Of a DNA stretch of 64,000 nucleotides, positions 50,456 to 59,170 are shown one piece after another (position 1 is the stretch's first letter; each line of letters begins with the position of its first letter). The DNA comes from Cytobacillus sp. FSL H8-0458 (GTDB lineage Bacteria; Bacillota; Bacilli; Bacillales; Cytobacillaceae). Made by a program: the position numbers and the translations under genes. The notes below the pieces were generated by a model. That model had not been told where the DNA came from. It made no database searches and saw only the letters and a program-made list of their open reading frames with translations. The stretch spans positions 3,596,001-3,660,000 of the forward strand of contig NZ_JBBOBR010000001.1 in the NCBI RefSeq assembly GCF_038002165.1, in the 5' to 3' direction.

Positions 50456-50752
50456 TTAATGCGGAATTGAATGCATGGCCAAATAAATAGCCATAAATAC
50501 ACTCAGCCCGCACAGCAAAATCAAACTCACATAAAAAACCTTTCTCCATAATCCGCCTAAGTAGTATACACTTACTAAAAGGTAATAGATTGATGCACTC
50601 CCAAAAATAAACAGAAGAAATTCTTTTGTTTCTTTCATTGAAGGCAATGGTGCAGTCACATTTGTTAAAGCCAAACCTCCAAAAATAAACAAACCTATCC
50701 TGTATAATAATTTTTTCAGATTCCCTTGTTTTTCATCTCTTTGATTTTTCAT
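50456..50752 (-). CDS. Hypothetical three-helix membrane protein
   Basis: 98 aa from ATG 50752 with GGGGAGGG upstream. After a basic start (MKNQRDEKQGNLKKLLYR) come three TM helices (about 20-38, 45-65, 70-92). The motif YYLGGLWRKVFY separates helices 2 and 3. No family recognised. Confidence 0.65.
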   Translation of the reverse strand: MKNQRDEKQGNLKKLLYRIGLFIFGGLALTNVTAPLPSMKETKEFLLFIFGSASIYYLLVSVYYLGGLWRKVFYVSLILLCGLSVFMAIYLAMHSIPH

Positions 50753-50905
50753 GATTCCCTCCCCTTTTAACTGAATACGAATAACCAGATGAAAAGTTTC
50801 CCTGTTTCCCTGCATAATTGAACATGCGATGACATATAAATTAGCAATCTCATATCACTGAAACTTTAAGGTGCAGGACAATAACGGGTCATATATCCAA
50901 AAAAT

Positions 50906-50938
50906 GGGGGTGCTGAACGCGAGGCGATTTGCACCCCC
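50906..50938. terminator. GC-rich hairpin upstream of the cwlJ-like gene
   Basis: GGGGGTGC / GCACCCCC stem with a 17-nt loop and AT-rich flanks; likely insulates transcription in this 200-bp intergenic stretch, which holds no gene. Confidence 0.5.
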
Positions 50939-51022
50939 AATTAATATTTTCCCGGCTTAAAACTGAAGCTGTTAACATGTTTGCAGAATTTCTTAATACA
51001 ATTCCTTTAGAGGTGATAAAAA

Positions 51023-51463
51023 GTGCCAAGAGTACAATATACCGACAGCGATGTGGCTTTAATGGCAAGAATGATGAGGGCAGAGGCCGAAGGTGAAGGA
51101 AAACTGGGGATGCTGATGGTGGGAAATGTAATCGTTAACCGGCGAAAAGCTAATTGCCTCGATTTTGAAGGCTTAAGGACCATCCCGCAAGTCATTTTCC
51201 AGGTGCAGGGAGGAAATTATTCTTTTGAAGCTGTACAGAAAGGAAATGTCTTTTACAACAGGGCACGAAGTGTGGAAAAGAGGTTGGCCAAACAAACCTT
51301 AGATTATTGGAGACAGCATCCCTCCAAGTTTGCTCTCTGGTATTTCAATCCGTACGCTGCATGTCCGCCAACATGGTACGATCAGCCGTTCTCAGGGCAA
51401 TTTAAACAGCATTGCTATTATGAGCCTAAGGCAAATACATGTGAAGGCGCTTATATTTGGTGA
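51023..51463 (+). CDS. Cell wall hydrolase, CwlJ/SleB family
   Basis: 146 aa from GTG 51023, after GAGGTGAT. The Hydrolase_2 domain covers the protein: VALMARMMRAEAEGEGKLGMLMVGNVIVNRR has the catalytic Glu of the EAxGEg motif, and WYFNPYAACPPTW closes it. Without signal peptide or SPOR/PG-binding domain it matches CwlJ, which sits in the spore coat and cuts cortex during germination. GerQ, its usual partner, is not next to it. Its 3' end overlaps a convergent frame by 38 bp. Confidence 0.88.
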   Translation: MPRVQYTDSDVALMARMMRAEAEGEGKLGMLMVGNVIVNRRKANCLDFEGLRTIPQVIFQVQGGNYSFEAVQKGNVFYNRARSVEKRLAKQTLDYWRQHPSKFALWYFNPYAACPPTWYDQPFSGQFKQHCYYEPKANTCEGAYIW

Positions 51464-51830
51464 CATGACCCCCACATCCTTGTGGGGGATATTTGACTTC
51501 CTTTAGTGTATGTAAATCCCAAAAAGAAAGCTCGTAGTCATTATCCACTTCCTCAAGAGTAACCAGCAAATAATCCGCTTCCCCCTCTACAGGCGTTTTA
51601 ATGTCTCCTCGACCTGATTCAGCCTGCTGACGCCTGAGGATTTCCATAAATGAGGAAGCCACTCTTAAAACGGAAGTGTGCGCTGACTTACCATAATACG
51701 TCGCCTCAGAACAACATCCGGTATATTGAAACTCACAAGGATACTGGTAAATCCACGGCTGTGATAGTACTCCAGCATATTCTGCCGATCTTTCTGATTG
51801 CGGTTTGAATTTCATAGAATAAGGTGGCAA
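51426..51830 (-). CDS. Hypothetical protein convergent with cwlJ
   Basis: Up to 134 aa. The N-terminal part is Cys/Tyr-rich (YPCEFQYTGCCSEATYYG). The C-terminal half is well ordered (ASSFMEILRRQQAESGRGDIK, ADYLLVTLEEVDNDYELSFWDLHTLKEV), suggesting a real domain. The start is uncertain: TTG at 51830 and ATG at 51815 both lack a good ribosome binding site. Ending 38 bp inside cwlJ is unusual. No family recognised; a truncated or decaying gene is possible. Confidence 0.45.
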   Translation of the reverse strand: MPPYSMKFKPQSERSAEYAGVLSQPWIYQYPCEFQYTGCCSEATYYGKSAHTSVLRVASSFMEILRRQQAESGRGDIKTPVEGEADYLLVTLEEVDNDYELSFWDLHTLKEVKYPPQGCGGHVTKYKRLHMYLP

Positions 51831-51967
51831 TCCGTCTCAGCTAGAGCGTAATCTACAATTGTTTTTTAATTATATTAGGCCCCCGCGTCGGCAATAGCAC
51901 CTTGTAATAGCTTTGAAGGAACACAGCATTATTATCCTAATCAATCACAACCGGGTTGGGCTAAAAA

Positions 51968-52013
51968 AAGTGCCTGCATCCACCTGCTGATAAGCAGACT
52001 GACACAGGCACTT
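51968..52013 (-). terminator. Terminator of the IDEAL-domain gene
   Basis: AAGTGCCTG / CAGGCACTT with an inner CTGCTTATCAGCAG hairpin and TTTTTTTAG tail on the minus strand. Confidence 0.75.
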
Positions 52014-52021
52014 CCCTTGAT

Positions 52022-52351
52022 TTATTTAACATCCTTCACAAGCTCTCTCATTGAGTTCAGCTTCGAGGTCAATTCAAAGAACCATTCTTCATCTCCAGTG
52101 GAAAGAGCAAGATCAATCAGGAAATGAATCTGTTCCTTGTTGGCCACTTTTACTGCCGGGATTTTCTTAACCTGTTTGCTCTGCAGCGGAATGACTTTGC
52201 CTTCAATGGTTTTATTATCACTCGAAATCACCTTTGTCTTAATAATTCCTTCTTCAAGGTTCTCGATATAGCCAATGATCAGTTCCCCTTCACGGGATTT
52301 CCCCTTAACCCAATCTCCCGTTTTTAAAATGGCATTATGGTTGGACATCAT
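52022..52351 (-). CDS. IDEAL domain-containing protein
   Basis: About 109 aa; the ATG at 52351 or 52348 sits 6-9 bp after AAGGTG. The N-terminal half is beta-rich (GDWVKGKSREGELIIGYIE, GKVIPLQSKQVKKI). The C-terminal IDEAL motif (HFLIDLALSTGDEEWFFELTSKL) is typical of Bacillus proteins such as ComK-regulatory or YpiB-like factors. Function not assigned. Confidence 0.8.
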   Translation of the reverse strand: MMSNHNAILKTGDWVKGKSREGELIIGYIENLEEGIIKTKVISSDNKTIEGKVIPLQSKQVKKIPAVKVANKEQIHFLIDLALSTGDEEWFFELTSKLNSMRELVKDVK

Positions 52352-52434
52352 TTCTTTCACCTTCTTCGAAGAGTTTTTTAAAACTGTAACATTTTTTATT
52401 ACATTTTAGCTGCTGAAAGCCTGGAAGCTCCCAA

Positions 52435-52848
52435 TTATATTTCCTTATGGATGAGATCAACGATATCTTTTAAGGTATAATGCTTCAAATATTCACCCAA
52501 ATGTTCCTCTGCACCTAAAAAGATGCTGATCAGAACTCTTTGCATATTCGCACCCACAACACACGCTTCATTGGAATCCGGACACTTCGGCTGAAGTGCA
52601 CCTTCAGATGTAATCTTATAAATATCCCAAAGATTCACTTCACTTAAATCCCGGGCAAAAATAAATCCGCCGCCCGTTCCCTCTTTTGATTTAATAAATC
52701 CATGTTTTTTTAATAAACTCAGGACTTTTCGGATGCGGACCGGATGGACACCTGCACTTTCAGAAATCGCATCGCTCGTTGACATGCGATCCAGCTGCAG
52801 AGCGAGATAAGTTAGACTGTGAATGGCAAGAGTAAAATCGCTATTCAT
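52435..52848 (-). CDS. Rrf2 family regulator, SaiR-like
   Basis: 137 aa. Winged HTH (ISESAGVHPVRIRKVLSLLKKHGFIKSKEGTGGGFIFAR) and dimerisation helix. Cysteines in PKCPDSNEACVVG suggest thiol redox sensing. It lies 85 bp downstream of spx on the same strand. In B. anthracis, as I recall, SaiR is an Rrf2 repressor encoded beside spxA2 and controlling it. A 21-bp operator occurs in front of this gene and twice in front of spx, supporting the same circuit. Confidence 0.85.
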   Translation of the reverse strand: MNSDFTLAIHSLTYLALQLDRMSTSDAISESAGVHPVRIRKVLSLLKKHGFIKSKEGTGGGFIFARDLSEVNLWDIYKITSEGALQPKCPDSNEACVVGANMQRVLISIFLGAEEHLGEYLKHYTLKDIVDLIHKEI

Positions 52849-52878
52849 GGCCGGCCTCCTATATTTTCTGCTGTTATA

Positions 52879-52899
52879 CTGTAATGTTAAGTTTTACAG
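52879..52899. promoter_or_regulatory. Rrf2 operator upstream of saiR-like gene
   Basis: CTGTAA-N9-TTACAG, 21 bp, in the 85-bp spx-rrf2 spacer. It has the same length and arms as the two sites upstream of spx. Confidence 0.6.
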
Positions 52900-52933
52900 A
52901 TTAGCTTGTCAAGAATTCACAGGATGGCGCTGT

Positions 52934-53329
52934 CTAGTTAGCCAATCTTTGCAGTTCATTGTATGAAAACGTACGGAATTTCCGTGGAAGGAAGCTGCGG
53001 ATTTCGTCCTCGTTAAAACCGACCTGCAGTCTTTTCTCATCCAAAATAATCGGTCTGCGCAGCATTTGCGGGTTATCAATGATTAATTGATATAACTCTT
53101 TCAGCGGCATGGAATCAATATTTACGTTCAGCTCCTGGTAAGCTTTTGATTTGGTAGAGATAATCTCCTCGGTTCCATTTTCTGTAAGGCGAAGAATCGA
53201 TTTGATTTCATCAACGGTAAGCGGATCGGTTACAATATTCCGTTCGACATACTCAATTTGATGCTCCTCAAGCCATGCACGGGCTTTCCGGCAGGAACCG
53301 CAGCTTGATGATAAGAATAAATTCACCAT
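52934..53329 (-). CDS. spx: Spx family transcriptional regulator
   Basis: 131 aa, standard Spx length. The redox switch is C10-G-S-C13; the rest is highly Spx-like: [47 protein letters not shown]. Spx binds the RNA polymerase alpha C-terminal domain, blocks some activators and turns on thiol-stress genes. The CGSC instead of CTSC centre and the adjacent Rrf2 gene suggest the SpxA2-type paralogue rather than the main housekeeping Spx. Two matching operators precede it. Confidence 0.92.
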   Translation of the reverse strand: MVNLFLSSSCGSCRKARAWLEEHQIEYVERNIVTDPLTVDEIKSILRLTENGTEEIISTKSKAYQELNVNIDSMPLKELYQLIIDNPQMLRRPIILDEKRLQVGFNEDEIRSFLPRKFRTFSYNELQRLAN

Positions 53330-53367
53330 TTAAAAACACTCCCTCTATTGTATTCGTCTTTATAAAA

Positions 53368-53452
53368 ATGTAATAATAAAAATTACAGTTAATACACCAC
53401 TAATTTGCATTCATTTATGCTGCAGGATATACTGTAATAATAATATTTACAG
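53368..53452. promoter_or_regulatory. Two Rrf2 operators upstream of spx
   Basis: ATGTAA-N9-TTACAG (53368-53388) and CTGTAA-N9-TTACAG (53432-53452), both 21 bp long, lie 39 and 103 bp from the spx start. The second is also about 100 bp upstream of the divergent MocR gene. Binding by the adjacent Rrf2 protein is inferred. Confidence 0.6.
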
Positions 53453-53555
53453 TTAGAAAAGTCAACATGAACTTTTACTCAATCCTGCAGCCGATAATTT
53501 TTCTAAGAGCTGATATAATATTACATAACTCATTTTTTATAAAAGGATGTTTCAA

Positions 53556-54989
53556 TTGGATTGGAAACCTGATAGAAAATCAAAAACACCTATTTATAAA
53601 CAGCTGGCGATGTATATAGAAAACGGAATAGCAGATGGCACCTTCCCCCCAGACAAACCGCTGCCCTCAGAAAGAGGATTAGCAAAACAGTTTGATATCA
53701 ATAGAAGCACGGTTGTTGCTGCATATGATGAACTGGAGTCAGACGGGATCGTTGAACGAAATCGGGGAAGCGGTACGATGGTCAGCAAGGATATTTGGGG
53801 AATGGCGAAAAGACGTATTCCAAGCTGGAACCGGTATATTGAAGCAGGCTCCTTTTTGCCCAACTTGCCAGTCACACAAAGGATCCATAAAGAACTCGCA
53901 GAGACAAAACTGATCAACCTGGCCAGCGGGGAACTCTCTCACGACCTCTTTCCTTTGGCTTCGCTAAGAGAGATTACTTCCAATCGCTCTTTTATCGGGA
54001 CACTGGGGTACGATCACCCGCAGGGAAATGAAATTCTGAGAAATACACTGGCTGATCATGTAAAAGAGTTCCGGGACATCGAGACCAGCCCTTCTTCCAT
54101 ACTTATTACATCCGGTGCCCAGCAGGCCCTGCACCTTGTTGTCCAATGCCTCTTAAAACCCGGGGACTCTGTTGCCATCGAGGATCCATCTTATCACTAC
54201 AGCCTGCCAATCTTTAAATCAGCCGGAGTCAAAACTTATTATTTAAAGACAGGCAAGGATGGAATAAATCCTGATGATATTATAGCCTTATATAAAAAGC
54301 ATCGAATAAAGATGATCTTTTTAAATCCTATTTTTCAAAACCCAACAGGCACATTGCTTCCTGAAGACAGGCGCAGAAAAATCCTTGAATTGTCCTCTGA
54401 ATACGGGATTCCGGTGGTGGAGGATGATCCTTACAGCCTAACACCCTTTACCGGCGAAAAAATGAATACACTCAAATCCCTGGATCGCAATGGCATTGTT
54501 TTATATATTAGTTCCTTGACCAAAATTGTCGCTTCCGGGCTTAGAATCGGCTGGATCATTGGCCCCAGATCGGTAATTGAGCGGTTATCAGATGCCAAGC
54601 AGCAGGTGGATTTCGGCCATGGAAGCTATTCACAATGGGTTGCGAATGATTTTATTGAGTCCGCAGAATTTGAGTCACATTTAAAATTTCTGACCAGGCA
54701 ATTAGAACAGCGGAGAAACTCAATTGTTTCAAACCTGGATCACTTCCTGGAAGACCAAGTGGAATTTAGTACACCGCAAGGCGGAATCCATCTTTGGTGC
54801 CGGATCAAAAAAGAGCACAATGAAAATCAGCTGCTTGAAGAGTCAATAAAACAGGGTGTCATATATGTTCCCGGAACAACCATGGGATCCGGGAAAGGGT
54901 TCGTTCGTTTTACGTTTGGCAGGGAAAATGAAGAAAACATCCATGAAGGGATTAAGCGGTTTGCTGAGGCTCTGATAAATCTCGAATAA
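53556..54989 (+). CDS. MocR-type GntR/aminotransferase regulator
   Basis: 477 aa from TTG 53556 (AAAAGG 9 bp upstream); an ATG at 53547 touches that site. The N-terminal GntR winged HTH (PIYKQLAMYIENGIADGTFPPDKPLPSERGLAKQF) is joined to a fold-type I aminotransferase domain. PLP lysine is in YISSLTKIVASGLRIGW near residue 318, with NPTGT (about 261) and DDPY (about 292) as cofactor residues. PdxR, GabR and similar regulators share this layout. The effector is unknown and no obvious target gene lies beside it. Confidence 0.92.
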   Translation: MDWKPDRKSKTPIYKQLAMYIENGIADGTFPPDKPLPSERGLAKQFDINRSTVVAAYDELESDGIVERNRGSGTMVSKDIWGMAKRRIPSWNRYIEAGSFLPNLPVTQRIHKELAETKLINLASGELSHDLFPLASLREITSNRSFIGTLGYDHPQGNEILRNTLADHVKEFRDIETSPSSILITSGAQQALHLVVQCLLKPGDSVAIEDPSYHYSLPIFKSAGVKTYYLKTGKDGINPDDIIALYKKHRIKMIFLNPIFQNPTGTLLPEDRRRKILELSSEYGIPVVEDDPYSLTPFTGEKMNTLKSLDRNGIVLYISSLTKIVASGLRIGWIIGPRSVIERLSDAKQQVDFGHGSYSQWVANDFIESAEFESHLKFLTRQLEQRRNSIVSNLDHFLEDQVEFSTPQGGIHLWCRIKKEHNENQLLEESIKQGVIYVPGTTMGSGKGFVRFTFGRENEENIHEGIKRFAEALINLE

Positions 54990-54991
54990 TG

Positions 54992-55020
54992 AAAAAACGC
55001 CTGGTTTTCAGGCGTTTTTT
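54992..55020. terminator. Bidirectional terminator MocR/GNAT
   Basis: Perfect stem AAAAAACGCCTG / CAGGCGTTTTTT with a 5-nt loop between convergent genes. Confidence 0.85.
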
Positions 55021-55028
55021 CATTTTCA

Positions 55029-55469
55029 TTAAATACTTAATTCATAATGATAATATTGCTCATCTCGCTTAAACCCGATTTTTTCATAGAGTCTTTGTGC
55101 AGAGAAATTATCAGGAGCCGTACTCAGGCAGAGACTTACCGCCCCAGTTTCAGCAGCGAGACCTTTTGCCTTGTCTATGAGCATTTCCCCTATTCCCTGT
55201 TTTCTTGCCTCTGCATCCACATACAAGTCATTCAGAATCCAGGCCCTTCTCATAGATATAGATGAAAAAGTTGGGTAAAGCTGAGTAAATCCAAGATACT
55301 TTCCTTCCTTTTTCACCACATATATGACAGAGTCCTCCTTCTCTAAGCGTTCTTTTATGTAATCGGCTGCTGCTTCCAAATCGGGTGCCTGGCTGTAAAA
55401 TACACGGTATAAATTAAATAAAGCGGAAACTCCCTCTAGATCCTTCATTGAAGCTTGATAGATTTCCAT
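55029..55469 (-). CDS. GNAT family N-acetyltransferase
   Basis: 146 aa, ATG 55469 with AAAGGTGG upstream. Motif A LNDLYVDAEARKQGIGEMLIDKAKGLA has the Q-G-I-G loop for acetyl-CoA, and the C-terminal DNFSAQRLYEKIGFKRDEQYYHYEL is typical of motif B. Acceptor unknown; amino acid or small amine acetylation is common in this branch. Confidence 0.88.
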   Translation of the reverse strand: MEIYQASMKDLEGVSALFNLYRVFYSQAPDLEAAADYIKERLEKEDSVIYVVKKEGKYLGFTQLYPTFSSISMRRAWILNDLYVDAEARKQGIGEMLIDKAKGLAAETGAVSLCLSTAPDNFSAQRLYEKIGFKRDEQYYHYELSI

Positions 55470-55556
55470 CTTCATAACCACCTTTATAACTTTAATTAAG
55501 TAATTATATAAATATTAACAAATGTTTGTAAACTCAATATATCCATGTATTGAAAA

Positions 55557-55579
55557 AAGCCCCAATCTCTTAGGGCTTA
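55557..55579 (-). terminator. Terminator of the yfmQ-like gene
   Basis: AAGCCC / GGGCTT stem with TTTTTTC tail on the minus strand, about 45 bp after the stop. Confidence 0.65.
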
Positions 55580-55624
55580 CCTTCCACACACCAAGGATCC
55601 AGGCATCTATTTGATATTCTTATT

Positions 55625-56062
55625 TCAACTGGCCTTGACTGCCAGGGAACTGCTTTGAAGGCTATCAGAAATCAGGCTATATGCGATGACCTTTTTCCTT
55701 CGCTGTTTGACCACTTCAATACGGTCCTTATAACTAAATATGAACAGCCTGTTATCTCTGTCCAGAAACTCGATAACTATCGGGATTCCGCAGTTCTCCG
55801 GCTGTAAAAAAAGCTGTTCGTTCCCAGGGTGGATATAATGTTTCTTAATAAATATTCCTTCATTGAACTGATTGATAATCTGAAGTTTCTCCTCATCTTC
55901 CAGTCTATTATCACCAATTGTGACTGTAACCTCTTTTACATCAAGCCTGGAGTGAGTTTCAAATTTCCGGATCAGCCAATTAACCGTGCTGGTCGGCATA
56001 CAGGTCAGCACGATTTTCAGAAGACTAACGAGAATAAGTGGAACCAATACTGCCCATGTCAT
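55625..56062 (-). CDS. YfmQ family protein
   Basis: 145 aa, opening with a TM helix (MTWAVLVPLILVSLLKIVLT), then MPTSTVNWLIRKFETH. Central EEKLQIINQFNEGIFIKKHYIHPGNEQLFLQPEN and C-terminal DRIEVVKQRRKKVIAYSLISDSLQ match B. subtilis YfmQ from memory. It is a membrane-anchored protein of unknown function. Another small membrane protein gene lies 22 bp upstream on the same strand. Confidence 0.75.
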   Translation of the reverse strand: MTWAVLVPLILVSLLKIVLTCMPTSTVNWLIRKFETHSRLDVKEVTVTIGDNRLEDEEKLQIINQFNEGIFIKKHYIHPGNEQLFLQPENCGIPIVIEFLDRDNRLFIFSYKDRIEVVKQRRKKVIAYSLISDSLQSSSLAVKAS

Positions 56063-56084
56063 CTTTCTTCATCCCCATCTGTAT

Positions 56085-56276
56085 TTAGATCCGCCAAATA
56101 TAAATTCCTAGAGAAGCTAATCCGATAAAAATAATTACCACATATATTAAGGTTAAATTGGTGGTATTCCGTTTAGTTGAATTTCCATAGTTCTCGTCAG
56201 CCTTGCCTGTCAGCAGCAAAGTTGAAACCACAGCAAACACTAAGATAATTAGTACCAGTCCAAGCATTACTCCCAT
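56085..56276 (-). CDS. Small two-helix membrane protein
   Basis: 63 aa from ATG 56276 after GAGGTG. Two TM helices (MGVMLGLVLIILVFAVVSTLLL and LTLIYVVIIFIGLASLGIYIW) flank a polar loop GKADENYGNSTKRNTTN. Same strand and close to the yfmQ-like gene, so probably in one transcript. Family not recognised. Confidence 0.6.
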   Translation of the reverse strand: MGVMLGLVLIILVFAVVSTLLLTGKADENYGNSTKRNTTNLTLIYVVIIFIGLASLGIYIWRI

Positions 56277-56396
56277 GCTGCGCACCTCTTCTTTTACATT
56301 TTAATAAACTAGTATAACTAAATAATATCGCAAAAGAGCCAACAATTAACCATCCACTTAATTATGAAATTAACCATCCACTTTCACCATATAAAA

Positions 56397-56429
56397 ATGC
56401 CGCTCCCAGCTTATAATAGGCACGGCATT
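56397..56429 (-). terminator. Hairpin after the 76-aa hypothetical gene
   Basis: AATGCCG / CGGCATT stem with TTTTTAT on the minus strand. Confidence 0.55.
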
Positions 56430-56434
56430 GAATT

Positions 56435-56665
56435 CTACTTATCAGGCATAAAAAAGACTGCGAAACCATTTCCTCCATGCTCTAATTTCTTATAAATCTG
56501 TTCAACCACTTCCAATGCTCTTTCATTAGAGTCATATTCCCCCAGCACTCTGCTCCAATATACAAAAAAACTCCTGCTTATTATTCCTTCCACAGCATTC
56601 GCTTTAACGGCTATCTCCTTCACATTGACTAAGCTTCTCTTATTTTGCGTCTTTACCCAAAGCAT
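56435..56665 (-). CDS. Hypothetical protein, 76 aa
   Basis: Soluble small protein with alternating strands and helices (LVNVKEIAVKANAVEGIISRSFF, NERALEVVEQIYKKLEHGGNGFAVFFMP). This is a beta-alpha pattern that could be a ferredoxin-like fold. The ATG follows AGGAGGATATGA. No family recognised. Followed by a terminator-like hairpin. Confidence 0.6.
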   Translation of the reverse strand: MLWVKTQNKRSLVNVKEIAVKANAVEGIISRSFFVYWSRVLGEYDSNERALEVVEQIYKKLEHGGNGFAVFFMPDK

Positions 56666-56866
56666 TCATATCCTCCTAATGGTTCTTTTTTAAATCTATA
56701 AAATGCACCTTTTCTGCGTAAATATTACTTTTAATCTACTGAGATGATTTCATAAAATATCCCTTATTTCTACTTTACATTATAATAGCTGGCAGTTAGT
56801 TTTTTGAGTGAAATCTGGAAAAATTATGATATTATTATCTAATACTATTTTTAAGCGGTGATAATT

Positions 56867-57343
56867 ATGAAGAAAATAATAAGCTTGATCATGGGAATAA
56901 GCTTTCTTTCTTACTTATGTGCCTTAACAGTATTACTCTTCTTTATATCGAGAGGTTTTTGGTCAGACATGCAATTAGTGGAATATATGAAAATTTCCTC
57001 AAACCTTATGCCCTTTAAAACCATTAATGGGTATATATTGGCTATTTCCAATGGAAGCATGAATCTAATCATTCCAATAAAAAACCTTGCTGGCAATGTG
57101 GCTGCATTTTTGCCAATGGGAATTTTTCTGCCCTATTTTATTAAAAGGCTAAACAGACTTAAGTCCTTTACAATTACCATGACAGTCATGATCATTAGCG
57201 TGGAAATTATTCAGCTGGCCACAAGAAGTGGCAGTTTGGATATTGATGATTTTATTCTAAATATGATCGGAGCATTAATAGGGTTTGGTTTATGGAAAGC
57301 GATGACAAATCGGAAAGCAAGGAAAAATGCTGTGAACGTATAA
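56867..57343 (+). CDS. VanZ family protein
   Basis: 158 aa from ATG 56867 after GCGGTGAT. Four to five TM helices with the VanZ motif NLAGNVAAFLPMGIFLPYF (about 73-91), then SVEIIQLATRSGSLDIDDFILNMIGALIGF. VanZ-like proteins are linked to teicoplanin tolerance and envelope function in some bacteria; most homologues are uncharacterised. Followed by a CTGTCTAA / TTAGACAG hairpin at 57352-57374 acting as terminator. Confidence 0.85.
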   Translation: MKKIISLIMGISFLSYLCALTVLLFFISRGFWSDMQLVEYMKISSNLMPFKTINGYILAISNGSMNLIIPIKNLAGNVAAFLPMGIFLPYFIKRLNRLKSFTITMTVMIISVEIIQLATRSGSLDIDDFILNMIGALIGFGLWKAMTNRKARKNAVNV

Positions 57344-57380
57344 TAAATGCCTGTCTAACTGGTTTAGACAGACATTTTCA

Positions 57381-58831
57381 TTACTGTGTTTTTTTAAGAA
57401 TTAATCTAATCAGCAGCAGCCCATTTATGGCCAGCATAATTACTGCCACTATCGTTAAAAGGGCAATATCAGGCGCAAAGACAGAGATGGAATGCCAAGG
57501 AGAAGATGTGCTAAATGTGAAAAGAGGGATTAACGCTGCTGACAGGCCAATAAATAGCAAACCTAAGAAAAGTCCTGTTCCCTTTTGAAAATATTTCCGG
57601 GTTCTGAATCTTGTCCCTGATAATATTGAAAGTATAACCAGCAGCAGGATACATCCCAGCATAATGAATTGTATGGTCACACTTTGATTAGGCACTTTTT
57701 CAGGCTCATCGTCATTTAGTAGACTAATAATATGATTCTTCAGATAGAAAAGTCCATCTTCCTCTAAATATGATTCTTATTTGTCAGAATCACGCCGCCC
57801 CAGCCGGTTCCCGGAATACAAAAGACTTCTGAATGTGAATCAGGGGTAGAACCAGAATGCCAGATTATTTCTTTGGGAGTATCCGGGTTGGACATGCGGA
57901 TCCCTAAACCATAATATCGGTCTTCACCTGTCTGAACCTGCGGTGACTTAAACAGATCCAAAGTTTTATCACTGATAAAATGATCCGGCCCTTTCCCGCT
58001 CAATAATTTTACAAATTGAACCATATCTGCAGAACTGGCCGTAATGTATCCGTAAGGTGCACCAGCATCATCATAGGCCACGGAACTTTTCACCGGAAAT
58101 CCAAACCAGGATTGATACCCCCTCAGGTAGCTCTTCTCATAAGCTCCCTCTTTATTGGCCGCAGCATATTTCATCCCTAAGGGCTCAAAAATCTGCTGTT
58201 CCATGTACTCGGCATAGGACATTCCCGTCAGTTCTTCAATCATCGCACCCAGGATTAAGAAATTGGCATTGCTGTATTGATGCTTCTCACCAGGTACTGA
58301 AGTCAGCTTTTCTTCTGCCAGTTTCTTGACTTGATGCTTAACAGCCTTACTGCCTGTTAACTCTTTATCAGATAGTGCAAGCCCGTCATAGGTGCTGAAC
58401 CCGCTTGTCTGCGCGAGCAATTGCTCCACTGTTATTTCGGCAGCTTTCTCATTGTTCAGTTTAAACCAGGGAAGATATTCTTGAATGCTGGCATCCAGGC
58501 GGATGGTTCCATTATCAGCTAATTTCATAATGGCCATTGCCGTTAATGATTTGCTTATAGAGCCAATCGTAAAAGGAGTTTGTTCTGTAACCTCCTCCTC
58601 TGATTCTCCAGTAACCCCCCATGATTTTGAAAAAAATAGTTCATTATTATGGATGATGGCAACTGAAGCCCCTGGAACTTTATAGTCTTCCAGGTAATCT
58701 TTAATTGCCTTCTCAATTTTTGCTTCGATGTCTTCTTCAGCTGAAGCCGAATTTTCAAGCAAATAACTAAATAAAGTGAACAAGAAAAGAACCAATATTA
58801 TCTTTAATAAACTGGACGGCATGACTGCCAT
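57381..58831 (-). pseudogene. Serine hydrolase (class C beta-lactamase fold) with TM tail, frameshifted
   Basis: The first part (to 57764) has a signal anchor, the SxxK motif S-I-S-K in FTIGSISKSLTAMA (about 87-100), Y-S-N in HQYSNANFLILGAM, and HSG near the C-terminus. It breaks off after LTNKNHI. In another frame LEEDGLFYLKNHIISLLNDDE continues directly into PNQSVTIQFIMLGC and three TM helices ending at 57381. A one-base loss in a T-run near 57770 explains the break. Penicillin-binding-like peptidase or esterase activity may survive in the truncated catalytic part, but the native C-terminal membrane domain is lost. Confidence 0.8.
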
Positions 58832-59170
58832 ATAACCTCTCCCTCTACCAATGTTCTTGATCAACGGTTTGTCCTGCTGCTGGAATGCTAAAAATCATCT
58901 ATGGGCACATTCCCTTTCTAGATTTCATCTTACCTGTATTTGGAAATGTCTATAATGAGCCTCAGCTTTATTTTCAAATAGGACTTGAGATGTAATAGAA
59001 GATTGGACTCTTTTCATCAAGATGGATAACGTAAGGAATAAATGGTGAATTTAGAGGGTAAATACGGCCAAGCGCACTTTACAAGCTGGGTTCCAAAGAT
59101 GGGAGCTATAGCTGACTTGGTCAGGCTATATTAAGTACAATAAGAGCTGCTATCTAATAAAGGATAAGAC

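Noticed and set aside
57292..57588. 98-codon plus-strand frame opposite the serine hydrolase tail
   Set aside because: It is antisense to a coding membrane segment, overlaps the vanZ end and has no ribosome binding site.
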